Shown here piece after piece: positions 18,901 to 26,253 of a DNA stretch of 64,000 bases. Numbering within the stretch: the first letter of the stretch is position 1; each line of letters starts with the position of its first letter. The notes under the pieces were generated by a model that was not told where the DNA came from, searched no databases, and saw nothing but the letters and a program-made list of their open reading frames with translations. The DNA comes from SAR324 cluster bacterium (GTDB lineage: Bacteria; SAR324; NAC60-12), in contig JADFZZ010000024.1 in the NCBI GenBank assembly GCA_015232315.1, forward strand, positions 18,267 to 82,266. Direction: 5' to 3'. Both the position numbers and the translations under genes were made by a program.

Positions 18901-20825
18901 GGAATAATCCGGAGTAGCGCTTCAAAAGTAAACGCTCTGATAAACACGGCACCGCATTGCAGTACCTTTTGTTCCTCAGGTGTGAACAGGAGCAGTTCCA
19001 GTGAACCAGCTTTTGCCGACTCCACTTCGCCCATGAGACGTTCGGTCTGTTCCCGATCGACACGCCATGAATTGTGCTGATAATACACGGCATGATGATC
19101 CACCAATTGCTGAAGAATCTGACTCAACAAGCCCGGGTTTCCATGAACCAGATTGTAAAGACGGTTCATTAAAAAAGTCATGTCCTGTAACTTTTGGGAA
19201 AAGACACGCTGAAGCAACAGTCCAAACTGTGCCTCACTCAACGGATTGAGAAACATGTGCCTGAGCGTTGGCAAATCGAGAAGAGACAGTGTCTGTTTAA
19301 ATTCTTTGGAAAGTTGTTTGTAATTGAAGGTGATGATCCACAAAACTTTCAATTGCAAAAACCGCTTCAGATCACCAAACAGACATTGAAAAGACTGGGC
19401 ATCCATGTGCTGGAGATCATCAACCATGATCACCAGAAAGTGATTGTAGCGTGCGGTGATTTCAATAAATTGATAAACCACTTCACGATAATCCTCGATC
19501 TTCCACGGATTGACGGTTCGGGATACCGGAATCATGCCGGGTTCCAGCCAGTTTTCCAGTTCAGGAACAATTTCAAGCAGAAGCGGAAATCTGGTGTCGA
19601 AGGATTTGATGAAATATTGAACAATCGTCATTTGCTGAGCAGGTGTCATGCTTTTCAGAAACACATCAAACTGTCCCAGCAATGTTTTGAAAAAATGCAT
19701 TGGTTTTTCACGGGAATCCTGACGCGACTGAACATGCCAACATATTTTTTCGGTGGTGCTCAGTTGATTGAACAGTTCCGAGATAAACCGTGTTTTTCCA
19801 ACCCGGGGTGCGCCTTCGACCAGAAGCATTTGGCCTGATCCCAGGCGCAAGGCCTGATCCCTGTATTCCATGACGGTCTTGATTTCCTGCTCACGACCCA
19901 CCAGCGGATATTGTCGGGGAATGCTCCAGGAATGGTCTTCCTCACCCAGTTTGAAATGAATGGAATGAGGCGCTTGTGTTTCGGCCAGACGGACATAGCG
20001 CTGAATGTCTTTGAGCAGTCCCTGGGTGGTTCGGTAGCGGTCATCCGGATCTTTGCTGAGCAATTTGAGAATGATGTTTTCCAGAATCACCGGCACATCA
20101 GGTCTGAATTGAGTCAAAGGTTCTGGTTCCTGAGCCATATGTTGATGAATCAACAATGCCGCGTCTTCATGCTCAAAGGGAACTTTTCCGGTTAAAATCT
20201 CATACATGCAGATCCCCAGCGAATACAGATCGGCGCGATGATCCACCGGACGATGCAGGATTCCGGTTTGCTCGGGTGCCATGTAAGCCAGGGTGCCGCC
20301 CATGTGTTCCATCTGGCCTGTCACCAGATGGGAAAGTCCGAAATCGAGCAATTTGACACCCATACCATTGCGGGTATGCCGAATGAGAATATTGGCTGTT
20401 TTCAAATCAAAATGAACCCAGTTTTTTTCATGGATAAACACCAGTGCGTCTGTTAAATCCATAAAAATTTTTAAGACCATTCCGAGATCCAGGGGGTGAT
20501 GATCCTTGACAAAATGCGCGAGATTGGGGGCATCGATGTATTCCATGACCAGCATGTAAACATCATCTTCATGAAAAAAATCCTCATAATGGATAATGAA
20601 TGGATGCTGGAGTTCTTTCAAGGCCTGGGCTTCTGCCTGAAAACGGAGGACCGTTTCAAGAGGGTATTTTTTCTTGCGGACATCAATGAGTTTGATGGCC
20701 TTTTCTTCACGGCTCTGGTTGTCAAATGCCAGAAGAACCTGCCCCATGCCGCCTTCGCCGAGAAGACGCTGGATCTGATACCTGTCAAGCAGGGTTTTAC
20801 CAATATATGTGGAATGTCTGAGCAT
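15912..20825 (-). CDS. Ser/Thr kinase-ATPase-GAF-adenylate cyclase fusion
   Basis: A 1637-residue signalling protein. The kinase domain (about 12-285) has GEGGMGQV, Lys45, HFDLKTAN (Asp140; the usual R of HRD is F) and DFG at 161. An AAA/STAND-type ATPase follows (from about 310), with GAPRVGKT as Walker A and FLVIMVDDLQHMD as Walker B. A long helical TPR-like region comes next, then a GAF domain (about 1170-1330). A class III cyclase (about 1375-1570) has LFSDVRSFTSL, VDKFIGDAIMALF and VLGDAVNTASR; the Lys and Asp point to ATP as substrate. A C-terminal tail ends in PPAQWNGVY. The gene is monocistronic. It may couple phosphorylation and cAMP production to a ligand bound by the ATPase/TPR part. 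Confidence 0.93.
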   Translation of the reverse strand: MLRHSTYIGKTLLDRYQIQRLLGEGGMGQVLLAFDNQSREEKAIKLIDVRKKKYPLETVLRFQAEAQALKELQHPFIIHYEDFFHEDDVYMLVMEYIDAPNLAHFVKDHHPLDLGMVLKIFMDLTDALVFIHEKNWVHFDLKTANILIRHTRNGMGVKLLDFGLSHLVTGQMEHMGGTLAYMAPEQTGILHRPVDHRADLYSLGICMYEILTGKVPFEHEDAALLIHQHMAQEPEPLTQFRPDVPVILENIILKLLSKDPDDRYRTTQGLLKDIQRYVRLAETQAPHSIHFKLGEEDHSWSIPRQYPLVGREQEIKTVMEYRDQALRLGSGQMLLVEGAPRVGKTRFISELFNQLSTTEKICWHVQSRQDSREKPMHFFKTLLGQFDVFLKSMTPAQQMTIVQYFIKSFDTRFPLLLEIVPELENWLEPGMIPVSRTVNPWKIEDYREVVYQFIEITARYNHFLVIMVDDLQHMDAQSFQCLFGDLKRFLQLKVLWIITFNYKQLSKEFKQTLSLLDLPTLRHMFLNPLSEAQFGLLLQRVFSQKLQDMTFLMNRLYNLVHGNPGLLSQILQQLVDHHAVYYQHNSWRVDREQTERLMGEVESAKAGSLELLLFTPEEQKVLQCGAVFIRAFTFEALLRIIPAHPELQPLQNNELLVILDKAIQNNVLMVDSKKLYAFRDTQLRESLASSLVPDHKARLHQEIALFLKQRILPDSPDSIYDIAFHWAKSGNNEQAFEAYFKSAMLTHDERTYQRQTNIYFNLAVEYLNSLPEGLIPADRQFDVRYEAIRYNFLYTQEYDKLWQETLALEKWAGHNKVQIMKLLWLKAMLSFFRGFKQDTFRFGEELIHMATEPEDEQYLTRILNILGRIASGKSYAERSDLLIRGMELSFKYQIYNEVVNNMIILSSLMSYQGRFRELEATIHQIADRLNTENTGLGETLRIAAQAIMEMERGEFRKILEMVNSEYTGMMTGLMGPMGDAIEKCLIARALGMNGKLSDAIQRFEEILNRTEKAEQQIDRPMALYGRIQVAIFNDDPETALKFLDEAKIQMDFRPDPYMQGLYACMAGWAYMNLNFFDKAGEALEEARSFSKPLDAPLLELQVQFAVQRLAWFREHQPNAVKTAEQILTEMLRLDITGYYELFRDDLKTWSKHTSESSTSLTSFLQGNADMFKLMEINRKISAQLDIQSLFEEVLKGAMQMSGAEQGYLFTVGRCCQVTGLCSEDDVMLRLARNARGTRLEPKDHRFSKVLIREVFESRQSIVTRDARHEKRWNKSDSIRSFQLRSILAVPIMLKDTMQGVLYLENHHASSVFSMKDREIVEVFATQVSIAMNNAQIYAQEQQARQQTEATMRVFERFVPRQFTNRLGNIDIESLETGLARQTTLSVLFSDVRSFTSLTEDMPPEEVFRFLNEYLKFMEAPIREHHGFVDKFIGDAIMALFDDNPGDAVYAALGMQSALAQFNVIRQQRGAVPLRIGIGINTGEVTIGVIGSEERMDTTVLGDAVNTASRIESLTKLYGCDLIISEQTKNFLGNQHTLPMRLIDSVQVKGKEAVTRLYDVFEHDRPELKEAKLKHLTSFQEAVSIYEAGKWKEAQACFRNYQELLPEDPVPQVFIDRCETFLKLPPAQWNGVYRIDKK

Positions 20826-20988
20826 AAGCGGATGATAAGCAAAGAAGTCTGTAAGATTGACCGGATTCCTTAAAATCTGCTTTTATTGATTTCTGAAATC
20901 CGGATGGAGCCTCATGCTTTTCATGTAGCAACAAGAGGATCGAAATGCCAAGCTACTTTCATAAAAACCCCCTGTGGTTGTATCGCAA

Positions 20989-21828
20989 TCAGGGCTGCGC
21001 GGCATTCAATTTCCAGTCATAGTCATGATCCCAACTTTCATGATAGGACCTGAGTTTTTCTGCCAATGGTGCGTCCGCGAAGTGAATCAAATGCTCAATC
21101 ACGGAAGCGTCCGTTCCACCAAAATCAGTTTTGAACCAGTGATAGATGCTGGACAGAACCAGTTCCTCCTTTTCAAATTTTGCTCCACGTTCATGATTGA
21201 TAAACGCTCTGGCCGCTGAATCAAGCAGGGTTTCCATATTTTCCCGGGTAAACGCCTGCGGTTGCAGATCGGGGCATCCCAGACTGGCGCAATTCAAGGC
21301 GTAATGCACCCGGTTATCCTGCCAGAGGGGTCTGAGGATACGGTGTTCGATGTCATTCAACGTGATTTTTTCGCCTTCAATTTCCATAAGTTTCATATCC
21401 CATGGACCAAAACTGAAAAATCCTGATTTGATATCCCGGATGGATTGGACAGGATAGTTTTTCAAAATGATCTGCACCGTCAGAGCATTGTAAAGGTTGA
21501 TCCAGAAAGCTTTTTGTTCCTGCTTTGAATAAGCTGTGATTTGAGTCTGGCTCATCTGTTTCAGATAATCCGCGAGACTTTGACGATCTTCAGTGGAGAC
21601 CCGGGTATAACGGACACGATTGATTCCGGAGGCGTGTTGTGTTTCCAGATACTTGTTTAAAAATTCCTGCCAGGGTTCATGATTGATCTGATTTTGATTG
21701 ACGGGATTGTTCCGCGTCCATGTTTCCCATAAATCTGCGGATGGTGCCGCAATCACTGCCTGCATCAGGCCCAAAAATGTCAGTATGGCAAACAAAGTTT
21801 TCAGAGATTTTTGCTGATGATTCATCAT
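20989..21828 (-). CDS. Exported DUF547 protein
   Basis: A 279-residue protein with an N-terminal signal peptide (hydrophobic TLFAILTFLGLMQAVIA, cleavage near AAPS) and one DUF547 domain: QKAFWINLYNALTVQIIL, KSGFFSFGPWD, LNDIEHRILRP, VHYALNCASLGCPDL. The conserved Asn-Cys-...-Cys-Pro resembles a catalytic site, but no activity is established for the family. Part of this gene and its upstream flank is copied at 26779-27059. The 163-base gap towards the kinase-cyclase gene has no gene. Confidence 0.9.
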   Translation of the reverse strand: MMNHQQKSLKTLFAILTFLGLMQAVIAAPSADLWETWTRNNPVNQNQINHEPWQEFLNKYLETQHASGINRVRYTRVSTEDRQSLADYLKQMSQTQITAYSKQEQKAFWINLYNALTVQIILKNYPVQSIRDIKSGFFSFGPWDMKLMEIEGEKITLNDIEHRILRPLWQDNRVHYALNCASLGCPDLQPQAFTRENMETLLDSAARAFINHERGAKFEKEELVLSSIYHWFKTDFGGTDASVIEHLIHFADAPLAEKLRSYHESWDHDYDWKLNAAQP

Positions 21829-21850
21829 CCTCCTTTGAACAGAAACTGTT

Positions 21851-21965
21851 CGGGTTGTTTAAAAAATATTGGTTCTTTGGAATTGGTCATGATAAGTACC
21901 CGACCAAAAATATTTAATCATTTTTTCTGGTTCCCTACCTCTGGTGGGGAACCCTTCTTAGCCCA
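21851..21965. repeat. Repeat segment, first copy (second at 26886-27000)
   Basis: The DUF547 upstream flank from CGGGTTGTTTAAAAA to TCTTAGCCC is essentially identical to 26886-27000. It includes an AATATTTAATCA stretch and the hairpin GTTCCCTACCTCTGGTGGGGAAC. After a 182-base insertion, similarity resumes at about 22152-22207 (ccaGTGGCTTGCCAACGA...) with 27001-27053. Confidence 0.9.
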
Positions 21966-22145
21966 ATACCCGTGAGTGAAATCCTGTTTGTAGTCCCGCC
22001 TTTAGGCGGAAAAGCCGCTGAAAAACCGCCTGAAGGCGGAACTACGAACTTTTCGTCACGATTTCAGAAAAACCTTCTTTAATCACATACCTCACTGTAA
22101 TTGATCACTTATTAATTACAGTCCCAAATTCACTCACGGGTATTG
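21964..22145. mobile_element. 182-bp inverted-repeat element (MITE-like)
   Basis: Perfect 17-base terminal inverted repeats, CAATACCCGTGAGTGAA at 21964-21980 and its reverse complement at 22129-22145, enclose a 20-bp imperfect hairpin (21990-22009 with 22026-22045, two mismatches) and no gene. It interrupts a repeated sequence whose second copy (26995-27010) lacks it. The flanks CTTAGCCCA and CTTATCCCA could be an imperfect target-site duplication. Confidence 0.75.
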
Positions 22146-22308
22146 TTCCTTATCCCACATCCAGTGGCTTGCCAACGAGCAGTGGAAGGGCACCAGAGGT
22201 GCCTTATGGAAGCGAGGGATCTTAAAGATTTCTCGCTTTTGGCTCGAAATGTCAAAATTCCAGATTTAACCCGTTCCAAGTATAATGCATTTCTAAAAGA
22301 GACTGTGC

Positions 22309-22801
22309 ATTTTAAAAATGACTCTGTAGCGGATGGCAATCAAAATTATACGATCTCAGTCACCCCCAGCAGCAGTTCTGCCGATACCACCGGCTACAAA
22401 ACTCTGACCGCCCAAACCGTCAGTGTGAACAACACAGATAATGATTCTCCAGGGTTCACATTGGGAACGATCAGCGGCAATACCTCTGAAGCCGGAGGCT
22501 CCGCTACCTTCACGGTGAAACTCAACAGCCAGCCCAACGGGAACGTCCTTCTAAACTTGGCCAGTTCCAACACTTCAGAAGGCACCATATCTTCTTCCTC
22601 TTTGACCTTCACGACCACGAATTGGAATGCGACCCAAACTGTGACGGTGACCGGAGTCAATGACTCTGTGGCGGATGGCAATCAAAGTTATACGATCTCA
22701 GTCACCCCCAGTAGCAGTTCCGCAGACACCACCGGCTACACAACACTGACCGCCCAAACCGTCAGTGTGAGCAACACGGATAATGATTCTCCAGGGTTCA
22801 C
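22309..22801 (+). pseudogene. Calx-beta-type repeat fragment of a surface protein
   Basis: The open frame 22143-22805 encodes, from about 22309, one full and one partial 114-residue beta-rich repeat. Each includes NDSVADGNQ(N/S)YTISVTPSSSS and the acidic NTDNDSPGFT; the intact unit also has SEAGGSATFTVKLNSQPNGNV. The DNA of the repeat is nearly identical at 22320-22461 and 22662-22801 (342-bp offset). Such repeats occur in large calcium-binding, secreted or surface adhesins. Here there is no signal peptide and the frame ends in TAG at 22803, so this is a surviving internal piece of a larger gene. The first ~50 codons of the open frame look like read-through of repeat DNA. Confidence 0.75.
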
Positions 22802-22805
22802 CTAG

Positions 22806-23103
22806 TGGTGTAGAAAAAACATGGTCTTCCGCTAAATCTTATTGTTCAGGACTTTCTCTCGGTGGTTCGTCGAGCTGGAGATTACCCACAATTAGTGAGT
22901 TGACGATGGTATCGGGTCATTTGGAACTGTACTCCTATAGCGCGATTAATGGAACTCAGGATTATTTTACCCCTGGGTATGAAGAGGTTTGGTCTTACAC
23001 GGCCTATGATACCTATGAGGCATGGGGGTGTTCGTTTGGTTATGCCGACTGTAGTTGGACTGATTTTAAGACCGAAGTATACTATGCCCGTTGTGTGCGT
23101 TAG
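22806..23103 (+). pseudogene. DUF1566 (Lcl C-terminal) domain fragment
   Basis: In another frame from the preceding Calx-beta piece, this codes for EKTWSSAKSYCSGLSL, SSWRLPTISEL, YSYTAYDTYEAWGCS-like and the terminal VYYARCVR, the DUF1566 domain often placed at the C terminus of secreted repeat proteins. The join at about 22800 loses one frame and the usual N-terminal part of the domain (no start with a ribosome site). Together the two pieces are best read as one decayed gene for an exported Calx-beta/DUF1566 protein. Confidence 0.7.
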
Positions 23104-23245
23104 GGGGGCAGTGAATCTGGGATGGGGGGATTGGATGATTTGGAAAAGGGAAAGGTTTTCAGAGGCGTGAGACCGTGCCGCCTGTGAGGGCGGTCACTGC
23201 AAAACGGTTTTCACCGCCGTGAGAGGCGGCGCTTCTGTTGGGGGA
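23103..23245. repeat. Dispersed G-rich repeat, copy A
   Basis: It starts at the stop of the DUF1566 fragment. It contains GGGGCAGTGAATC, GGATGGGGGGATT, GGTTTTCAGAGGCGTGAGACC and GAGAGGCGG...GCTTCTGTT. Related copies lie at 24422-24505, 25351-25461 and 26254-26340. Confidence 0.85.
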
Positions 23246-23263
23246 GGTTTCCACAGAGAGGTT

Positions 23264-24313
23264 CTATTCAAAGACGGCCTCTAGGCGGTCCACCTCCAGA
23301 ACCCGGTCTTCCCATTGTTGTAGGATTTCAAGAGAGGAGGCTTCCAATTTTTGGGAAACCCAAGGAGGGAGTTTCCCAAATTTTTTCTCCAGAATTCTCC
23401 GCAAACTCTGCTGAATTCCTCTGAGAAATCCTTGTTGGGCACCTTGTTGGATACCTTGTTGGATACCTTGTTGGATACCTTGTTGGAGGCCTTGTTGGAG
23501 GCCTCGTTGGAGGCCTTCAGAGGTCAATTGTTCCGCAATGGTCATAAGTGTTTCTCCAGCTTGAGGGGTGACAGAATGGGTGATGATTTTTTTCAGGGTG
23601 TTCAGCGTGATCGAAGCATCCGCCTGAATCATATATTTCAACAAGGTTTCCAGCAGTTGCAAGGCACTTTCCTGGTTCAATAACTCCCGGAGCAGGGGCG
23701 CAATGCCTTCCAGGGTTTCCGGCAACGTTCCTTGAGCGACCGCTTTTAAGAGATGCTGGACAATACGTCCGAGGAGATCCCCTTGGATTTGCTCCCCTTG
23801 GAGATGTGACAGATTCACCAATTGATACGCAAACTCAGGCACATACGGACGCCATAAGGTGTGGAAGGACTCTTCCAGATTCAGAAGGCTCTGAAACTGA
23901 AGGGGAACCGTCCACTCCCTTTTCCCCTGATACAACACCAGAGGGAACACGGGTGGCAAACTCAAGACCGGATGGTCCGGGGTCGCTTGTTTCAGCAGGG
24001 AACTCCAGAGTTGGACCAGGTAACGGAGCAGACGCAAGGGCATCCAGCGATCCGGAGTGCTTTGATGTTCAAATAAAACATAGAGAACCAGCCCTTGACC
24101 GGCCCCTTGAATCCGATAAATCAGATCCGATTCATGTTCCCGTAACTCCTCATCCACAAAACTGCCTTCCACGCACTCCAGCGTCTCCAAATCCATTTGA
24201 TTCACCAGCGATTCGGGCAGGTAAGCCTGAATAAACCCGATGGCGCTTTCTTTGCGGGAAAAAGTTTCCCGAAACAGTTTATCATGTGGGGAGAGCAGGG
24301 AAGCGTCTGACAT
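23264..24313 (-). CDS. Rpn family recombination-promoting nuclease / transposase-like (PD-(D/E)XK)
   Basis: A 349-residue protein of the Rpn/YhgA-like family. N-terminal SPHDKLFRETFSRKESA is the family opening. The nuclease core has HESDLIYRI, LYVLFEHQSTPD and MPLRLLRYLVQLW, giving the D...ExQ-type catalytic set. The C-terminal region has tandem Gln-Gly repeats (about residues 268-300), then SLRRILEKKFGKLPPWV. Relatives cut DNA and promote recA-independent recombination in E. coli. A decayed copy of its 5' end and upstream DNA lies at 26104-26253, so the locus has been duplicated. Confidence 0.88.
   Translation of the reverse strand: MSDASLLSPHDKLFRETFSRKESAIGFIQAYLPESLVNQMDLETLECVEGSFVDEELREHESDLIYRIQGAGQGLVLYVLFEHQSTPDRWMPLRLLRYLVQLWSSLLKQATPDHPVLSLPPVFPLVLYQGKREWTVPLQFQSLLNLEESFHTLWRPYVPEFAYQLVNLSHLQGEQIQGDLLGRIVQHLLKAVAQGTLPETLEGIAPLLRELLNQESALQLLETLLKYMIQADASITLNTLKKIITHSVTPQAGETLMTIAEQLTSEGLQRGLQQGLQQGIQQGIQQGIQQGAQQGFLRGIQQSLRRILEKKFGKLPPWVSQKLEASSLEILQQWEDRVLEVDRLEAVFE
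23442..23517 (-). repeat. 12-bp in-frame tandem repeat (QQG(I/L) units)
   Basis: CCTTGTTGGATA-type 12-mers repeat six to seven times within the Rpn gene and encode four-residue LQQG/IQQG units on the minus strand. Such in-frame microrepeats can vary in number by slippage without breaking the frame. Confidence 0.85.
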
Positions 24314-24421
24314 CCTTAACCAGATTTTTCAAAAAAGGGTTTCCAAAGGTTGAGTTCAAAAATTGAATTCACGATGCTTACTTTCGGGGAACAAAACAAG
24401 TTTTTCCTCTTGCTTTTGTGT

Positions 24422-24505
24422 CCGAGGGGGGCAGTGAATCGGGGATGGGGGGATTGGGGGAATTGGATTATTTGAAAAAGGGAGAGGTTTTCAGAGGCGT
24501 GAGGT
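24422..24505. repeat. Dispersed G-rich repeat, copy B
   Basis: GGGGGGCAGTGAATCGGGG to GGTTTTCAGAGGCGTGAGG match copy A. Upstream 24350-24421 (GAATTCACGATGCTTA, GGGAACAAAACAAG) matches the flank of copy D at 26197-26253. The gap 24314-24529 holds nothing else. Confidence 0.85.
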
Positions 24506-24529
24506 TTGCTTTTGTTTCTACCTTTTTTA

Positions 24530-24976
24530 TCATTCCAAAGGATTGATAACTTTTAGAAAGTCAAAGATTTCAAAGTCTTTTGTGTTAACCGTATAGAGTC
24601 CTACCACATGATTGTTTTTTAAAGTTGCGGCGAGAGCCACATCAAACAGTCGTTTACGGGATTGTGTCTTTTGCAACAGCTCCAAGGTTGTTTGGAGTTG
24701 GGTGTGTTGTTGATGAATCAAGGAGACTCCGCTATCGAGATAATCCTGTACGATACGGATTGCGCTTGAGAGAGAAATCGGTTTTTCCAACTGAGCCCAA
24801 GTCATCACATGAATAAATTCCATGAAGACTTGAACGGGAATTCTAATAGATAATTTTCCTTCCGCATCCCTTTCGTTCATCACTTGTTCCACAAAGGCGG
24901 AAGCTTTGGTATGAAATACGGAGTCAGCGTTATGTGCATAAACCAGGAGATTCGTATCCAGCGCAAATAGATTCAT
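24530..24976 (-). CDS. PIN-domain toxin, VapC-like
   Basis: A 148-residue PIN-domain protein with the acidic residues expected for a Mg2+-dependent RNase: ALDTNLLVY (Asp7), VFMEFIH (Glu) and RLFDVALAATLKNNHV (Asp). The C-terminal YTVNTKDFEIF closes the fold. VapC-type toxins cleave tRNA or rRNA. Its ATG overlaps the upstream antitoxin-like gene by four bases (24973-24976), the classical toxin-antitoxin layout. Confidence 0.88.
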   Translation of the reverse strand: MNLFALDTNLLVYAHNADSVFHTKASAFVEQVMNERDAEGKLSIRIPVQVFMEFIHVMTWAQLEKPISLSSAIRIVQDYLDSGVSLIHQQHTQLQTTLELLQKTQSRKRLFDVALAATLKNNHVVGLYTVNTKDFEIFDFLKVINPLE

Positions 24977-25215
24977 GCCCCTCTCTCTCGATAGAGAGTA
25001 TCTCGATCCACATGAACGTCTGAACCTAAATGATATTTCTGAACTTTGAAGGTTTGGGGGGAGGCATGTCGCAAGGCATCAACCGTTGTGGGATGCTCAA
25101 GAAGGAAGGTAGGGGGCAGCAAGGTCACAATCATTTGGGTTCCTTCCTGGAGTTCCAAAGGCTCCAGGAAGGTTACAATTCCATTTTGGACAATCGCTTC
25201 AACACTGGTTAACAT
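24973..25215 (-). CDS. AF2212-like/DUF104-type antitoxin
   Basis: An 80-residue protein starting with VEAIVQNGIVTFLEPLELQEG, the short beta-hairpin pattern of AF2212-like (DUF104) antitoxins, followed by a basic/acidic tail (SDVHVDRDTLYRERGA) that could wrap the toxin. It overlaps the PIN gene start, which supports its role as cognate antitoxin. DNA binding by this N-terminal domain is likely but not shown here. Confidence 0.78.
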   Translation of the reverse strand: MLTSVEAIVQNGIVTFLEPLELQEGTQMIVTLLPPTFLLEHPTTVDALRHASPQTFKVQKYHLGSDVHVDRDTLYRERGA

Positions 25216-25350
25216 AAAAAACTCCGTAAAAAAAGAGGTTCCCCTTGAGGGATTGCTTGGAAAAAAGAAGTTGTTATTGGAAGTATAGAAATTTGAAGAA
25301 AGACTGTCAAGGAACCTTTTGAAGCTGGGGAATTGAGATTCCTGAAGAAA

Positions 25351-25461
25351 CGAGGGATGGGGGGATGGTGAACAGGGAGAGGTTTTCAGAGGCGTGAGAC
25401 CGTGCCGACTGGGAGGGCGGTCGCATCAAAACTTCAAAGAGAGGCGGGGCTTCTGTTTGGG
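25351..25461. repeat. Dispersed G-rich repeat, copy C
   Basis: GGATGGGGGGAT, GGTTTTCAGAGGCGTGAGACCGT, GGGAGGGCGGTC and GAGAGGCGGGGCTTCTGTT align with copy A including its distal GC-rich half. The gap 25216-25478 has no gene. Confidence 0.85.
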
Positions 25462-25478
25462 AAAGAAAAGGAACCGCT

Positions 25479-25841
25479 TCACCGACTCCGTATGCGCAAT
25501 CGAGTTTCTTCAAGAACCACAATCGTTCCAGGAAGTAGGTTGTGATCCTGTTTCAGAAATTGTTCACAAATACTAATCACATTTTGAGGATGAACGTTTT
25601 TGAACCGAAGATAGAGAATGCCATAGCAAGCTTTGCCCTCATTCATTGCTAACGTTCCAAAATCAGAATCATGAGTGAGAATAAAACGCTTTTCACGGAA
25701 GGCTATTTCTAAAAGTTCTGCATCCGAAAAACCGTACCACTTTTGCTCTTTTGCATCCAGAACATTCACCCCTTGTTGTCTTAAAAAGGCTACCACTTTA
25801 GGTGAAATATTTTCATCGGTGAGAATTTGCATCAGAATCAT
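25479..25841 (-). CDS. DUF5615 PIN-like toxin
   Basis: A 120-residue protein with the DUF5615 pattern: LTDENISPKVVAFLRQQG (acidic DEN), GFSDAELLEIAFREKRFILTHDSDFG (SD and DSDF), then GILYLRFKN. The family is a short PIN-like nuclease found next to DUF433. It starts one base after the DUF433 gene ends, so the two are coupled. An internal ATG (MQILTDEN) three codons in is an alternative start. Confidence 0.85.
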   Translation of the reverse strand: MILMQILTDENISPKVVAFLRQQGVNVLDAKEQKWYGFSDAELLEIAFREKRFILTHDSDFGTLAMNEGKACYGILYLRFKNVHPQNVISICEQFLKQDHNLLPGTIVVLEETRLRIRSR

Positions 25842-25842
25842 G

Positions 25843-26076
25843 TCAGGAGGCGGCTTTCAATTCCAGATAAACTTCATTTTTATAGGCCTGTGCGGCGTAT
25901 TGTAAACAAGCATAGATATCGTCTTGTGAGAGTTGAGGATAATCCTCCAGAATTTCCTGAATGGACATTCTGGAGGCCAATAATTCCAGAATAAAGGATA
26001 CGGAGATACGAGTCCCCTGAATAATCGGTTTGCCTCCTAAAATTTTTGAATCCACAACAATTTGATCCATAAACAA
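25843..26076 (-). CDS. DUF433 antitoxin
   Basis: A 77-residue protein with the DUF433 signature ILGGKPIIQGTRISVSFILE, MSIQEILEDYPQLSQDDIYACLQYA. It is a small helix-turn-helix antitoxin family that pairs with DUF5615 nucleases. The partner follows directly downstream on the same strand. Confidence 0.88.
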   Translation of the reverse strand: MFMDQIVVDSKILGGKPIIQGTRISVSFILELLASRMSIQEILEDYPQLSQDDIYACLQYAAQAYKNEVYLELKAAS

Positions 26077-26103
26077 TCTCCGTTTTATAGTGTTTTCTTG
26101 TTG

Positions 26104-26186
26104 GGTAAGATCAGATAAGTCGGAATAAAACCCATTGCGCTTTCTTTATGGGAAAAGGTTTCCCGAAACATTTTGTCATGAGGTTG
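26104..26186 (-). pseudogene. Remnant of an Rpn family gene 5' end
   Basis: Read on the minus strand this gives HDKMFRETFSHKESAMGFI and then TYL, matching HDKLFRETFSRKESAIGFI of the intact Rpn gene at 23264-24313. It is followed upstream (26187-26253) by DNA similar to that gene's 5' flank. Only about 27 codons survive, so a second Rpn gene was here and most of it is lost. Confidence 0.8.
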
Positions 26187-26253
26187 AATCAATCATTGAA
26201 TTCACGATGCTTAATTTCAGGGAACAAAACAAGTCTTTCCTCTCGTTTTTGTG

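Noticed and set aside
23442..23517. Regular short repeats as a CRISPR array
   Set aside because: The units are contiguous 12-mers without spacers and encode an in-frame QQG(I/L) run in the Rpn gene.
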